Assembly: GCA_903995115.1 (NCBI GenBank)
Contig: LR877149.1
Location: forward strand, 1 to 64,000
Reading direction: 5' to 3'
DNA from: Angomonas deanei
Taxonomy: Eukaryota; Euglenozoa; Kinetoplastea; Trypanosomatida; Trypanosomatidae
Length of the DNA: 64,000 nt
The translations under genes were made by a program, and so were the position numbers. Under the pieces are notes generated by a model. The model was not told where the DNA came from and searched no databases. It saw nothing but the letters and a program-made list of their open reading frames with translations. This document shows positions 21,491-31,151 of the stretch, piece by piece. The number at the start of each line of letters is the position of its first letter. The first letter of the stretch is position 1.

Positions 21491-21711
21491 GATGGAAAAA
21501 TAAACAACGAAAAACACTAAGTACTAAAGATACAACTAAAACAGGAGGGAGGAGGGTAATCATTGGCTACAAAAGCTTGTGAAAGTGCGTACTCATGATG
21601 GGGAATCGTGGTGCTTCGGTGTCAAAGAATACGCCTATCTGTACAGCCTCAATGACTTTTCTCTGAAAGTCAAAGAGGCAATAGAGCAGCTATTAAATGG
21701 AAAAAAAAAGC

Positions 21712-24525
21712 CTAGGCAGAAATGATCGCAGACCGCTCAATGCTACCTCCCACCAACACGAGCGCAGCCGGGCCATTCCATCCGAAACTCTGGAAAGAAT
21801 ATTTTTCGACGTATTTTATCCATTTCTCCTTTGTATCCGCACTGCGCGGTTTTCGGTGCATCACCACAGGAACGGCAATGCTGCACCCTAACTCCTTCAT
21901 CAACAGACGTGTGAGCAGTTTCCCGCGGAGCAGCGGCAAAGACTCCACCGTTGTACCAGACACAGCCGTCGAGCGCTTTCTTTTCCGCTGGGCTCCTTTG
22001 GCCAAAAAATTTTCAAGTTGTTCCTCCAAGTTTGGCCCACTCATATCAAGGGATTCGACAAAAGCATCCACTGCGGGACTGTCACTAGAAGAGAACCCCA
22101 TCTTTTCCAGCGCGGTCGGCACATTCTTAGTTGTGGTTTTAGCGTCCTTCTCGCAGTGAATGAGAAAAAGAATGTTACCGCTTTTCGCAATGAGATCCGC
22201 GTAGCCAGTGCCTCTTCCGTTCACCAGCACAAATGCCCTTCCATTGTTGTCCCTCAGCAGCTCCCGTAATACCCGTAAATATGTCTGCACCTTTTCCGGC
22301 ACCTCTATTCGTTCATCGGACACTAAAACGGAGGAGACACTGATGTGGTCCATCTTGGCCGAATAGTCTCCTATCGTTGTCTGACTCAGCGGCCGAAGGA
22401 ACGCAGAAAGAGAGACGTCCGTCTTCCCCCCATAATAAGACGACGAGCAGCTGTCGAGCAAAAGGGAGAAGAAGGAGGCAGAAAACAGGGCAAGGGGCCT
22501 TCCAGTGGGATTTGTTGTGAAAAGAGAGCGGTCGCCGTAGAACATGGCGCCAAGAACGAGTTGAACGGAGGACATCGCAAGCTCAAGTTTTCTGTACTTG
22601 CTTCCACCCTTCATGGGTGATGAAACCACGCTCAGCATTCCCATTTTGATAACATTAGTGTCGTTGACGATAGGCAGGTACCCCTTCTTGGGACAGCACA
22701 AGAGGGCGCGAACACACGTCGCCACTATTCTCTTCAAGTCTTCGATAGGCTTGCCGCTAGAGACATTGGATTTCCTGTATTGATCAGCCACTATGCTGCC
22801 GGCTATCGAGTAGGCGCCTTCCTCGTTGGAACTGTCGAACAGCTGCTTTTGCTCTTCTGTCAGAGTATCGGTGTCCAACTCAGTAGGGGACCCCTCCACA
22901 GCGTTCCTTACGACTTCGGCAGCCACCACGCCGCACCCACGATTTTCGACGAGCTTCTCAAAAAAGGGGTTCTCCACAAGCCTTCCAATGAAATTCTTAC
23001 GAGTCTTGTAGTCATCCATACTCTCCACGATTCTCTCGTATAAATCGCTGCAAGGACGCATGACGACAGGGTCAAAAGAACTTTGCGTGCTCAGCATTCC
23101 CCGGTAGAGCCCCTGAGTTGCCGTGCTGCAGCATACCACCCTGATTTTTTCAGCAAATGGATTCTGTTGACCGAACAACTCGGAGAGTGTAAGGTTATCG
23201 CCCAACACTTGATTTACGGAACGGTATACCCACGGACAGGCCGCCGCCTCGTCAAACACAAAAAACACTTGTTTAAACTTCCGTTCCGCATGAAAGATTG
23301 AATAGCCGGTGATTTCATATATTTTTCTGCGGACGAAATCAAAACATAGACGGGCGCGAATCGCTGTCAGTATATAGTCCTCACCATAAGTCTTATCTGA
23401 CTGTCTTATCAGCTCATCCACATCTTTTGCACTTCGGAAGTCGTGTGTTTCAATGTAGTCAACGGCTGCCTCCCGGTCGCCTCCCTTCAGAAAGTAGGAA
23501 GCCACATTTTTGTCCTTCAGAGTCTCATCGTCCTCCTTAGACAGCTTTATATAGACGGTCAAATAATCCGAATCATCCGAGCCATACTCACGCCTTCCCT
23601 CTAGCCGTTTAGCGCACTGAAGCGCCGCACGTGTTTTTCCGGACCCACTCTCCCCTCCGATCGAGAGCGTGTACCCGACACGATGTGCGTCACCCTTCCC
23701 GTTCAACCATGATGAAATGCGGTCCATTTCACCGCTTCGGTCGTTGATGAACTTTCCTGACAGTGTATCCAACTGTTTCGGGGCATTCGTTATTACGCAG
23801 CAGCCAAACCTGATGTCAAGGCACGCCCTTCGCACGTGCTCTCCGAAACGCTCAGTCGCGCATGAGAGGTGGAGCAGCATCGCTGCCGCACAGACCAGCA
23901 TGTCGTCGTTCTCGACCAAGGGTTTCCCCTGTAAGCACCGCTTCAAAAATGTCGGAATGAGGGGGAAAGTAACTGAATCCCTCTTATTATCACGTTTTGT
24001 ACTGTTCCACACTTCGGTGATCACTCCTGGTGATGGTACATCAACGGGATCTTCCTTTTCTCCTTTACCACGCTTCAAAATAGTATTAAATATACTCATG
24101 ATGATATTTTTCTCCTCGTCAGTGAATTTTTTCTTCTTTGCCACGAGTTCTTCTTTGTCTTTTACCGTTTCCATCAGCTTGTTAACCCATGTAGGGATAG
24201 CAAACTCACTTTTGGCGTTGGCGCCCAACAAGCGCTTCAGTGTTTGCTGAACGGTCTCATTTTTGGGGGGACTACGCTTCACCTGCTTAATACGATGGCG
24301 GCTCGCAGACTTGTGGAGTTTTTTAGCTTTGTCGATTTTTTTAGCCTTGTCGAGTTTTTTAGCCTTGTCGAGTTTTTTAGCCTTTCCCATCGCTATATTT
24401 TTGCCCGTGGATAACTTTTGTGGGCCTCCCCCCGTGGTAACTGCGCGGAAAGCATACAGCGGCGTATACCGTGTCCCCATTAACAATCTGGGGGCCACAG
24501 CGGCCAGTCGTCGGATCGACAGCAT
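21712..24525 (-). CDS. RHS: Retrotransposon hot spot (RHS) protein, full length
   Basis: 937 residues from an ATG preceded by a 20-base poly-T tract on the coding strand. Residues 1-45 are a basic, mitochondrial-like leader shared with the RHS fragments near 28 kb. Residues 46-72 are a lysine-rich AKKLDK tandem. The P-loop GGESGSGKT is at 290-298 and a Walker B-like FFVFDEAA at about 421-428, placing it with the P-loop NTPases of the RHS family. The C-terminal half holds the conserved ending (KLLTRLLMKELGCSIAVPVVM, FGWNGPAALVLVGGSIERS). In T. brucei RHS proteins are nuclear or perinuclear and have been linked to transcription and mRNA export; their genes are insertion targets for ingi-type elements just after the P-loop. 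No insertion is seen here. Confidence 0.9.
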   Translation of the reverse strand: MLSIRRLAAVAPRLLMGTRYTPLYAFRAVTTGGGPQKLSTGKNIAMGKAKKLDKAKKLDKAKKIDKAKKLHKSASRHRIKQVKRSPPKNETVQQTLKRLLGANAKSEFAIPTWVNKLMETVKDKEELVAKKKKFTDEEKNIIMSIFNTILKRGKGEKEDPVDVPSPGVITEVWNSTKRDNKRDSVTFPLIPTFLKRCLQGKPLVENDDMLVCAAAMLLHLSCATERFGEHVRRACLDIRFGCCVITNAPKQLDTLSGKFINDRSGEMDRISSWLNGKGDAHRVGYTLSIGGESGSGKTRAALQCAKRLEGRREYGSDDSDYLTVYIKLSKEDDETLKDKNVASYFLKGGDREAAVDYIETHDFRSAKDVDELIRQSDKTYGEDYILTAIRARLCFDFVRRKIYEITGYSIFHAERKFKQVFFVFDEAAACPWVYRSVNQVLGDNLTLSELFGQQNPFAEKIRVVCCSTATQGLYRGMLSTQSSFDPVVMRPCSDLYERIVESMDDYKTRKNFIGRLVENPFFEKLVENRGCGVVAAEVVRNAVEGSPTELDTDTLTEEQKQLFDSSNEEGAYSIAGSIVADQYRKSNVSSGKPIEDLKRIVATCVRALLCCPKKGYLPIVNDTNVIKMGMLSVVSSPMKGGSKYRKLELAMSSVQLVLGAMFYGDRSLFTTNPTGRPLALFSASFFSLLLDSCSSSYYGGKTDVSLSAFLRPLSQTTIGDYSAKMDHISVSSVLVSDERIEVPEKVQTYLRVLRELLRDNNGRAFVLVNGRGTGYADLIAKSGNILFLIHCEKDAKTTTKNVPTALEKMGFSSSDSPAVDAFVESLDMSGPNLEEQLENFLAKGAQRKRKRSTAVSGTTVESLPLLRGKLLTRLLMKELGCSIAVPVVMHRKPRSADTKEKWIKYVEKYSFQSFGWNGPAALVLVGGSIERSAIISA

Positions 24526-24589
24526 GGTAGATAGGTGTTATTAAAAAAAAAAAAAAAAAAAAATAACAATTAGTGAGCAAGAATACTAA

Positions 24590-24850
24590 ACTGCACATGA
24601 GATGAAAAAGAATGAGGGAAGAGAGACGTCATTTCTTTAGAGGTGTAAACGGCGCAAGAAAAAAGAGTTCACGCAAGAAGAATCCATCAATAAAGAGCAT
24701 TTCGAGCAGCGAAGCCAACGGACGGGTTCAAAGCAAAGCAGCGTGCCCCAGAGGTCCGAAGCCGTGGTCCGTACAATCCATTAGGGAACCCCCTGCTTCA
24801 CTTCTAGAAAACGGGTTTCCTATAAACCAGGCAAATCCTTTGGGCACAAA
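24590..24850. repeat. RHS upstream flank repeat, copy 1
   Basis: About 250 bases upstream of the full RHS gene (GAGGTGTAAACGGCGCAAGA onward) recur at 28440-28620 upstream of the truncated minus-strand RHS 5' end. The duplication therefore included 5' flanking DNA as well as coding sequence. A short CCCTAACCCTAA motif lies just beyond, at 24863. Confidence 0.8.
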
Positions 24851-25473
24851 TAACAGGAATCCCCTAACCCTAAATAAAGCGACACAAACTCACCACTTCA
24901 GCCGACAGTCTTAGCAGCGCATTCTACGCTCCTGTACGCAGCCAGTCATTGGGAAATCGTCGTTTCATCGATCACGACAGCGCGCAACCGCCGCCGGTGT
25001 GAGAGCAATATAGTGAGGAAGGGGTTCCCAAACAATCCCACCCACCGCCAACCGATGAACGACCTCACAGCCGCAATCACCCCATTGACGACGACATAGG
25101 ACCTCAAGACAGGATGTACTCTTGTTAACCTTGGCCTACGCATAAAAGAAAAAAGAGAAAGGAAGAAGAGTATGGGCAATCCTCGTTTGTGAGGTCACAT
25201 CAGATGTCACCGTCAGTAAAACTGTTGACCCACAAAGGGTGGCATAAAAGAAAGAAAGAAAAAAAGTGTCTGAAATAATGAAGAAAAAAAGGTTGCGGTA
25301 TACATTTATGGTGAAATACTAATATTAAAAAAAAAAAAAAAACATATCGCTTACTCTATTGATCTGTATTAGAAGTTCTGCAAGTAAAAATGTGCGGAGA
25401 CGCCACATAAGCGTGACGAAATAGGAAATTACCGTACCTCAAGCGTTAGAAGGAGAACGGTCCCGCCAACATT
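24851..25473. other. RHS intergenic region
   Basis: No gene seen. It contains A-rich runs (about 25250-25340) and presumably the 3' UTR of the downstream truncated RHS frame. Confidence 0.5.
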
Positions 25474-27672
25474 TCACTTAGTCCTCCTTAATTTCGCCTT
25501 GCCACGTGGACGCTTTTTTCCTCCCGATTCTGAAAGTTCAACAGACCGTTTAATCCCTCCATCCACGAAGAGGAGTGCGGCCGGGTCACTCCACCCAAAG
25601 GAGTTTACCTTATGACTTTCAACCAAATCCTTCAGGTTCTCCTTTACCTCGTCGGTACCCGGATCGGTACACATGAACACCGGGACGGCAATGGTACATC
25701 CCAACGACCGCATCAACAAACCCGTTAAGAGTTTACCCTTAAGCAAGGCAGCGTCTGAATCAGCTATCTGCCATTCTTTTTTTCCGCAAATTGCATCGAG
25801 ACATTTTTTAAACCTTTCGTGGAAGTCACCCTTTTTAGAATTAATGATTTTGATGGCTTTTCCGAGTTTTTTTTCGTCCACCACGTCGCCTGGACAGAAG
25901 GCACTGACCAAAGCCTCAATCTCCACATCACCCTTGTCGGAGAAACCCATTTTCCGCAGTTCCTTCTCCACAGTAAATTTCGGTATGTCGATACTCCCTT
26001 TACATTGCACCAAAAACAGGATATCTCCTGATTTGGCAATGAGATCCGCATACGGGGCCCCACGACCGTTCACCAGCACGAAGGCTTGTCTCTCCTCTGA
26101 ACCACCGTGAAACTGTGCCAGCACACTCAAGTAAGAACCTAGTGTTTTGTTTAACGCGATCTGATGGGGAGAGAACAATACCCCACTGACACTCGGGTGA
26201 ACCAACGGATTGTCATAAGTACTGGAGAATTTAGTCTCGGTGAGGGAATTGAGGAACGTCGAAAGATTCGCAGGGGGCAATCCCTCGATTTGATTTTCGC
26301 CGTCAAAACAGACTGTGGAGTAGCCACTTAAGTATGTGGACAATAGTGAGGCTGAAAACGTTTCGAAGGCACCACCAGACACGCTACAAGTAAATATAGG
26401 GACACCACCGTACGCGGTTGCCGCCATGACCTGCTGCGCAGCTGAAACGGAAATGGTCACGCGTCGCGTACCGTCCTTCTGGGGTTCTGTTCTGCAGTCA
26501 AAGAGTCCAAGTTCAAGAGGATTCTGAGGAAACTCCGAAAACACATTTTCGAAATCTTTCTCCTCGCAACAGAGAAAGGCGCGGATGCCTTTTGCCACAA
26601 TTTCTTGGGCATCAATGGGGTTGATATTTTTAACACCGCTTAACTTCTTATACTCCGCGGCCACAACCCCAACCAGGAATCCTGCCACGGCGTACATGCC
26701 TTCCTTATCTGTCAAATTGAACTGTATGTCTGGTAGCCGTTTATTTACATTGCTTCTATTTTTTTGATGTTCATTCATATCCCCTGCGGTGCTGCTTATC
26801 AGCTTGACGGTGGACATCAACTTATCGATTCTTTCCACTGCCACGACAGCACACCGGCGGTTCTGTACTAAACTTTCAAAATAGTGGTTCTCATCAAGGA
26901 TCGAAAGAGCAATCAAAACATTTTTGTCCACTATTTGTTTTATCAACAGTTCCCGATACAGAATGGAGGAGGGCCTCATTGTGACGGCGTTAAATTGACC
27001 AGGAGAGGTACACAGATTCCTAAATATAGATTCGCTCGTCGTAGTGGAACAGATAAACTGGTACTTCTTGGCAAAAGAAGTATCGTCGGTGAAAAATTTT
27101 GTGATATAGGCACCGTCGGTCGAATTACCATTGACAGCCTTGTATAGCCACGGGCACGAGCCGATCTCATCTAGTACGATGAACGCAACATCGAAGGGCT
27201 TCTTCGATTTCATTGTGTAGGGAAACTCTGCGTCTTGCCGTATGGTCTCGCAGACCCACTTGCAGCCTTGTGCAACTCGGAGGTATCGTAGGGAATTCTT
27301 GTCAGCGGAATTCTTAATGCACACCTCCAAAAATGCGTGGGATTTGCACTCGGGGAATAAACGTTTGTATTCCTCATTCTTGTCCCACATCTCTTGCATG
27401 ATTCGTGCGGCCTTTTGAGTGAATTCGTCTTTGGCTTCCACGTCCAAATACCAGGTAGCGGTGCTTACATTGCCCACCTTAATATAAACAGTTAAGACGT
27501 TCTCTTTCTGCACCGGAGAGTTCTTGGTGCGGTAGAAACTCGCGCACTGAAGTGCCGCTCGGGTCTTTCCAGAACCACTCTCGCCACCGGTGTACGCAGA
27601 CCGCTTCCCCTCTTCTCCTTTCGGCCCACCCTTTGATTCCAGCCATCTCGGTGCCCCCTCATCTATACACAC
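25474..27672 (-). pseudogene. RHS: RHS protein, 5'-truncated
   Basis: A long frame of about 730 residues with P-loop GGESGSGKTRAALQC near residue 30 and a Walker B-like VAFIVLDEIGSCPW. It has the usual RHS C-terminus (KLLTGLLMRSLGCTIAVPVFM, FGWSDPAALLFVDGGIKRS). Roughly 260 N-terminal residues present in the neighbouring RHS are missing. The frame opens at a non-ATG codon and is closed upstream by a stop at about 27706, so there is no proper initiator. The body is intact and diverged from the neighbour (moderate identity), so it was an independent gene before losing its 5' end at about 27.7 kb, where opposite-strand RHS sequence begins. Expression from an internal Met cannot be excluded. Confidence 0.8.
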
Positions 27673-27861
27673 TGTTGGCTTCGCTGTTCGAAATGCTCTA
27701 TTTATTCATGGTTCTTTTTTACATGAACTTTTCTTCTTCTTGCGCCTGTTACACCCTCAAAGAAACGACATCTCTGCTCCCTCATTTTTTTTTTTTATCA
27801 CATGTGAAGTTTCGTTTTCTTTGCTATTTAATATTATTATTCGTATTATTGTCTATCTGCG

Positions 27862-28190
27862 ATGTTGTCAATCCGACGACATGCCGCAGTGGCCCCCAGA
27901 TTTCTCAAGAGGACATGGTACACGCCACTGTCTACTTTCTGGTTTCGCGCGGTTACGACGGGGAGAGGCTCACAAAAGTTTTCCACGGGCAAAAACGGTT
28001 GTGGGAAAGAGTAAAAATTTTCGCAAGTCAACGACCCCTGGCCCTATTCAGCGGGCCGAGGGTACGCCGACCCCTAAAGAAGAGATCCCACTCCAAACAC
28101 TTGAGTGCTTGAAAAAAGCGAAAGCCGGAAGTGAGTTTACCACTCCTACAAGGGTTCATCAGCTCATGAAAGAGTTTGTTAGGACACTTC
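27862..28190 (+). pseudogene. Inverted RHS 5' fragment
   Basis: On the plus strand, an ATG at 27862 opens the RHS leader (MLSIRRHAAVAPRFLK, then FRAVTTGRGSQKFSTGKN). In another frame come IPLQTLECLKKAKAGSEFTTP and VHQLMKEFVRT, matching residues 93-122 of the full RHS. It ends near 28190. Plus-strand polypyrimidine runs at 27710-27815 with AG sites lie just upstream, so the fragment brought, or acquired, a splice acceptor. Confidence 0.7.
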
Positions 28191-28279
28191 CCTTTACCAG
28201 AGAATCAGCCAACTTCGCCTTTCTATCAGCTAACGGATGCTTTTTCACTGGGTCTGCTTTTTACGGTCAAATCCCATCA

Positions 28280-28416
28280 CCGTTTTTGCCCGTGGAAAAC
28301 TTTTGTGAGCCTCTCCCCGTGGTAACCGCGCGAAACCAGAAAGTAGACAGTGGCGTGTACCATGTCCTCTTGACAATTCTGGGGGCCACTGCGGCCAGTC
28401 TTCTGAGTGACAGCAT
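28280..28416 (-). pseudogene. RHS 5' fragment, minus-strand arm of inverted pair
   Basis: The ATG at 28416 opens the RHS leader again (MLSLRRLAAVAPRIVK), running to TGKNGDGI and a stop. It is an inverted copy of 27862-27999: about 137 bases per arm, 280 bases apart and almost identical. Upstream it keeps the same flank as the full RHS gene. Confidence 0.75.
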
Positions 28417-28439
28417 GATAATATTAAAAAAAAAAGGGT

Positions 28440-28720
28440 GCAAAGAATACGAAACTGCACACGAGATGAAAAAGAACGAGGGAAGGGAGATATCATTTTT
28501 TTAGAGGTGTAAACGGCGCAAGAGGAAAAAACAGTTCACGCAAGAAGAATCCATCAATAAAGAGCATTTCGAGCAGTGAAGCCAGCAGACGGGTTCAAAG
28601 CAAAGCAGCGTGCCTCCACAATCCATTAGGGAAACCCCGCTTCAAAGTAGAAAATTGGTTCGTGTAAACCGGGCGAATCCTTTGGGCACAAATGACTGGA
28701 ATACTCCGTCCCGACTTTGT
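28440..28720. repeat. RHS upstream flank repeat, copy 2
   Basis: Matches 24590-24850, in the same orientation relative to the minus-strand RHS start at 28416. Confidence 0.75.
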
Positions 28721-28999
28721 GTCCAGTCCATGGTACGACTGAAGGGCCAGCCGTGCATAGGAAAGGGGAAGGAACCCAAAACTAGCTGTTTCACACTTTG
28801 GCGTTTGTTAAATCCCAGGTAAATGCAGAGAAGCAGCTTGGTACAAAAACAACAGAACAGAACATGAGAACACTAATCTTCAACCGGCACGAGGAAGAAA
28901 TTTTTACTACGACACGCAACAGCAATTTCAGGGCCCGACACAATGACGTTGGTATGAAAACCACGGGGAATGTATAGCAGTTTTTTTTTTTAAAAAAAA

Positions 29000-29480
29000 A
29001 AAAAACCTAGACAGAAATGATCGTAGAGCGTTCGATGGAATCGCCCACAAACAGAAGTGCCGCCGGACCACTCCAACCGAAACTCTGAGTACGATAATTT
29101 TAAACAGATTCTATCCATTTTGTCTTTCTAGCGTCATTTTTTGGATCGCTGCATATCAACGCAGGAACGGCCATTTTGCACCTGTAACGGATTTATCAAC
29201 AGGTGTGCGAGCAGTTTCTTGCGGGGCACAAAATGCCCAAGTTGCCCCTCCAAGTCCGTCCCATTCATGTTGGGTGATTCGACAAAAGTATCACTGCAGA
29301 TCTCACCTGCTAAAAGTGGAGATGTGTATATCCAGGGCAGCAGCCGTTGCCGAACATTATCGCCCCATACCTCGCCTGGTAGCCGCAAAAAGCGTCTATC
29401 ACTCCTGTTCGGTCATTGAACACTAAAACAGAAGAGACACTGGTGTAGCCATCTTGACCGAACAGTGTGTCACAGCCGTC
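29000..29480 (-). pseudogene. RHS 3' relic
   Basis: The minus strand near 29005-29090 matches the last codons of the full RHS gene (FGWSGPAALLFVGDSIERSTIISV-like). Further matches to its C-terminal third run up to about 29480 (NGTDLEGQLGHF, KKLLAHLLINPLQVQNG). Many indels and stops interrupt it and the P-loop region is missing. Confidence 0.65.
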
Positions 29481-29739
29481 TGGCTCAGCTGTTGAAAAGC
29501 GGACCGTACCAGACCCTGGCCGCCTCACACCGAGGAGAAGTGAAGTCCACATACAGCGCTGGTCTTCATGCACTCAAAATACACCAACCCTGAAGCAAGT
29601 CCTCCCGCAAACTAACTTCCCTCGACGGCTTGTCGGGGGTGCAAAACCTTCCTGACACCCGACGAGAACCGCTGGGTATCACGGTTTTACAGCACACCTT
29701 ATTCTGTTCAACAACAAAAACATAATCACGGTGGCGTGT

Positions 29740-30200
29740 GCAGATTGCATCCTTCTGTAGTCCGCCAGATTGACAATCTTCTGCATATACTCGGAGGTCT
29801 CCTATACACACGCCACGGTCACAATGTTTTTGTTGTTGAACAGATTTAGGAGGGTGTTCAGCTCCTTGTTGGACGTCTTTCCGTCCCGGAATCCCGCACC
29901 AAACAGAATGTGGTTTAATTCATGCCTGGAGTTGGAGGTTTTTCCGGCGACTCCACTCCCTACGAGTTTTTTGGGAGCGGGTTTCCATAATCGTCCTGTA
30001 CCGAAGTAGAATTTCCTCTGCCGAATCCCCTTCCACGGCCGCCGCGTTCACGGTTACCGGTGGATTGATTGTTCTGCAGCTGAAGCGTCAATGCGGCAAT
30101 GGTATCTTGTTGGCTTGCAATGGTTTTTCGTAGGCCCTCAATTTCTTTTTCTGTTTGCTTTGAAACACCGCCACCTCAAAACTTCCTCTTCTCAGCTGCA
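29740..30200 (-). mobile_element. Remnant of a third VIPER-like element
   Basis: Read on the minus strand, 30.2-30.0 kb encodes a coiled-coil (TEKEIEGLRKTIASQQDTIA) and RG-rich tail like the end of Gag. It is followed at 29.95-29.75 kb by HNILFG..RDGKTSNKEL and LLNLFNNKNIVTVAC, matching the start of the Ulp1-like part of elements 1 and 2. No RT is attached. It is a heavily broken, old fragment. Confidence 0.6.
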
Positions 30201-30681
30201 TTACGGTGCAATGGTGAATAATACCGGTCCGAAGTCTTACCTGCGAGGAGAGTAGGGGGAGAGAGATAGAATTAAACTACGATATGCATGGGGAGTCTTC
30301 TTCTATTGGGCAATTCAAGCGTCGTACGGTTTCACTATATTTCTACCTTCACGAATAGCTAGTGAACTAGCGTGTCTCGCTCCGACTCAAATCCAAAAAT
30401 GAAAAAAAAAATACACGGAACCGTGGTGGTTTTTTACATAAAAAGCAGGGGGATTTGGTGGGCGAGATTCAAAAGAAAAAAAAACTTAAGAGTGTAAAAA
30501 AAAAAAATCAATATTTAGAATAAAAATAAACATTTGGAACAGAAAAGTCAACGAGTTGCTTTTGTTATTTACTTTGCGGTTCGTCTGCAAGGGAGACTAG
30601 GAAGGAACGAATAGGTGAACCAGATACGCCGGAGCCTAAGCGGGCCCACCGCTCATATAAGGAAATGAGGTGAGGGACGTA
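30201..30681. other. Spacer without genes
   Basis: AT-rich with several A-runs. I see no gene. The right part is probably the 3' UTR of the small cysteine-rich peptide gene. Confidence 0.5.
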
Positions 30682-30876
30682 TTATACGGCAAGACAGATT
30701 CCCATGCACGTTGCAAAGCACGCGGCAAATGGAGGACCCGTTAAAACCAACTCCGAGCAAACGCCGCCACAGATCTGTCCGCATGCAGGTGTCTGGGGCC
30801 CAATGGCTTCAGTGGGACAACAACTGAGCAAAAAGATAATGGCGATCGCGATTGCCGCGTACTTCATGACGGTCAT
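30682..30876 (-). CDS. Small secreted cysteine-rich peptide
   Basis: 64 residues from the first ATG after the splice acceptor (30876); a second ATG at 30867 gives a classic signal peptide (MKYAAIAIAIIFLLSCCPTEA). The predicted mature part of about 35-40 residues has six cysteines in a symmetric pattern, C-X3-C-X3-C-X12-C-X3-C-X3-C, hydrophobic with a GPP turn in the middle. That suggests a disulfide-stapled helical hairpin. A polypyrimidine tract and AG lie 35-65 bases upstream on the coding strand, supporting a real trans-spliced gene. I do not recognise the family. Possible roles are an antimicrobial or secreted effector peptide, or a small surface protein; all inference. It sits between the third retroelement remnant and an LRR relic. 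Confidence 0.6.
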   Translation of the reverse strand: MTVMKYAAIAIAIIFLLSCCPTEAIGPQTPACGQICGGVCSELVLTGPPFAACFATCMGICLAV

Positions 30877-30910
30877 TACTCTTAAATGCAAAGTAAAACT
30901 GAAAAGGGCT

Positions 30911-30943
30911 CTACGAAGTGTTAAAAGAAAAGAAAAGAAGATA
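30911..30943 (-). promoter_or_regulatory. Trans-splice acceptor of the cysteine-rich peptide gene
   Basis: On the minus strand, an almost pure pyrimidine run (TTCTTTTCTTTTCTTTT) is followed 9 bases later by TAG. That gives a leader of about 34 bases before the ATG at 30876, with no upstream ATG. Confidence 0.55.
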
Positions 30944-30957
30944 TGCTAAAGTGGTCG

Positions 30958-31010
30958 TTCTTTTCTCTCCCAAAACAACACAATTTTCAACGTTGGAGTA
31001 ACTCATTCCA
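30958..31010. repeat. Diverged short match to repeat X
   Basis: A block reading CTCCCAAAACAACACAATTTT, then GTTGGAGTAACT, resembles the core of repeat X at 1479-1510 and 14752-14785. Its short length keeps confidence low. Confidence 0.35.
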
Positions 31011-31151
31011 ATTTCCAACCCCTCATCTTTTCAGAAAAGGCGTCATGCTGAATCGCACACGACTCCGGAAAAAGGACACAGCACGGTGCCTTAAACCCCA
31101 CAAACGTCACGAAATCTATTTTTAGTTGCCACCCCACCCCACCTCGCAATC

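Noticed and set aside
30420-30560. A-rich stretch with repeated A-runs that could be a SINE-type tail
   Set aside because: No body sequence, box A/B or target duplication visible next to it.
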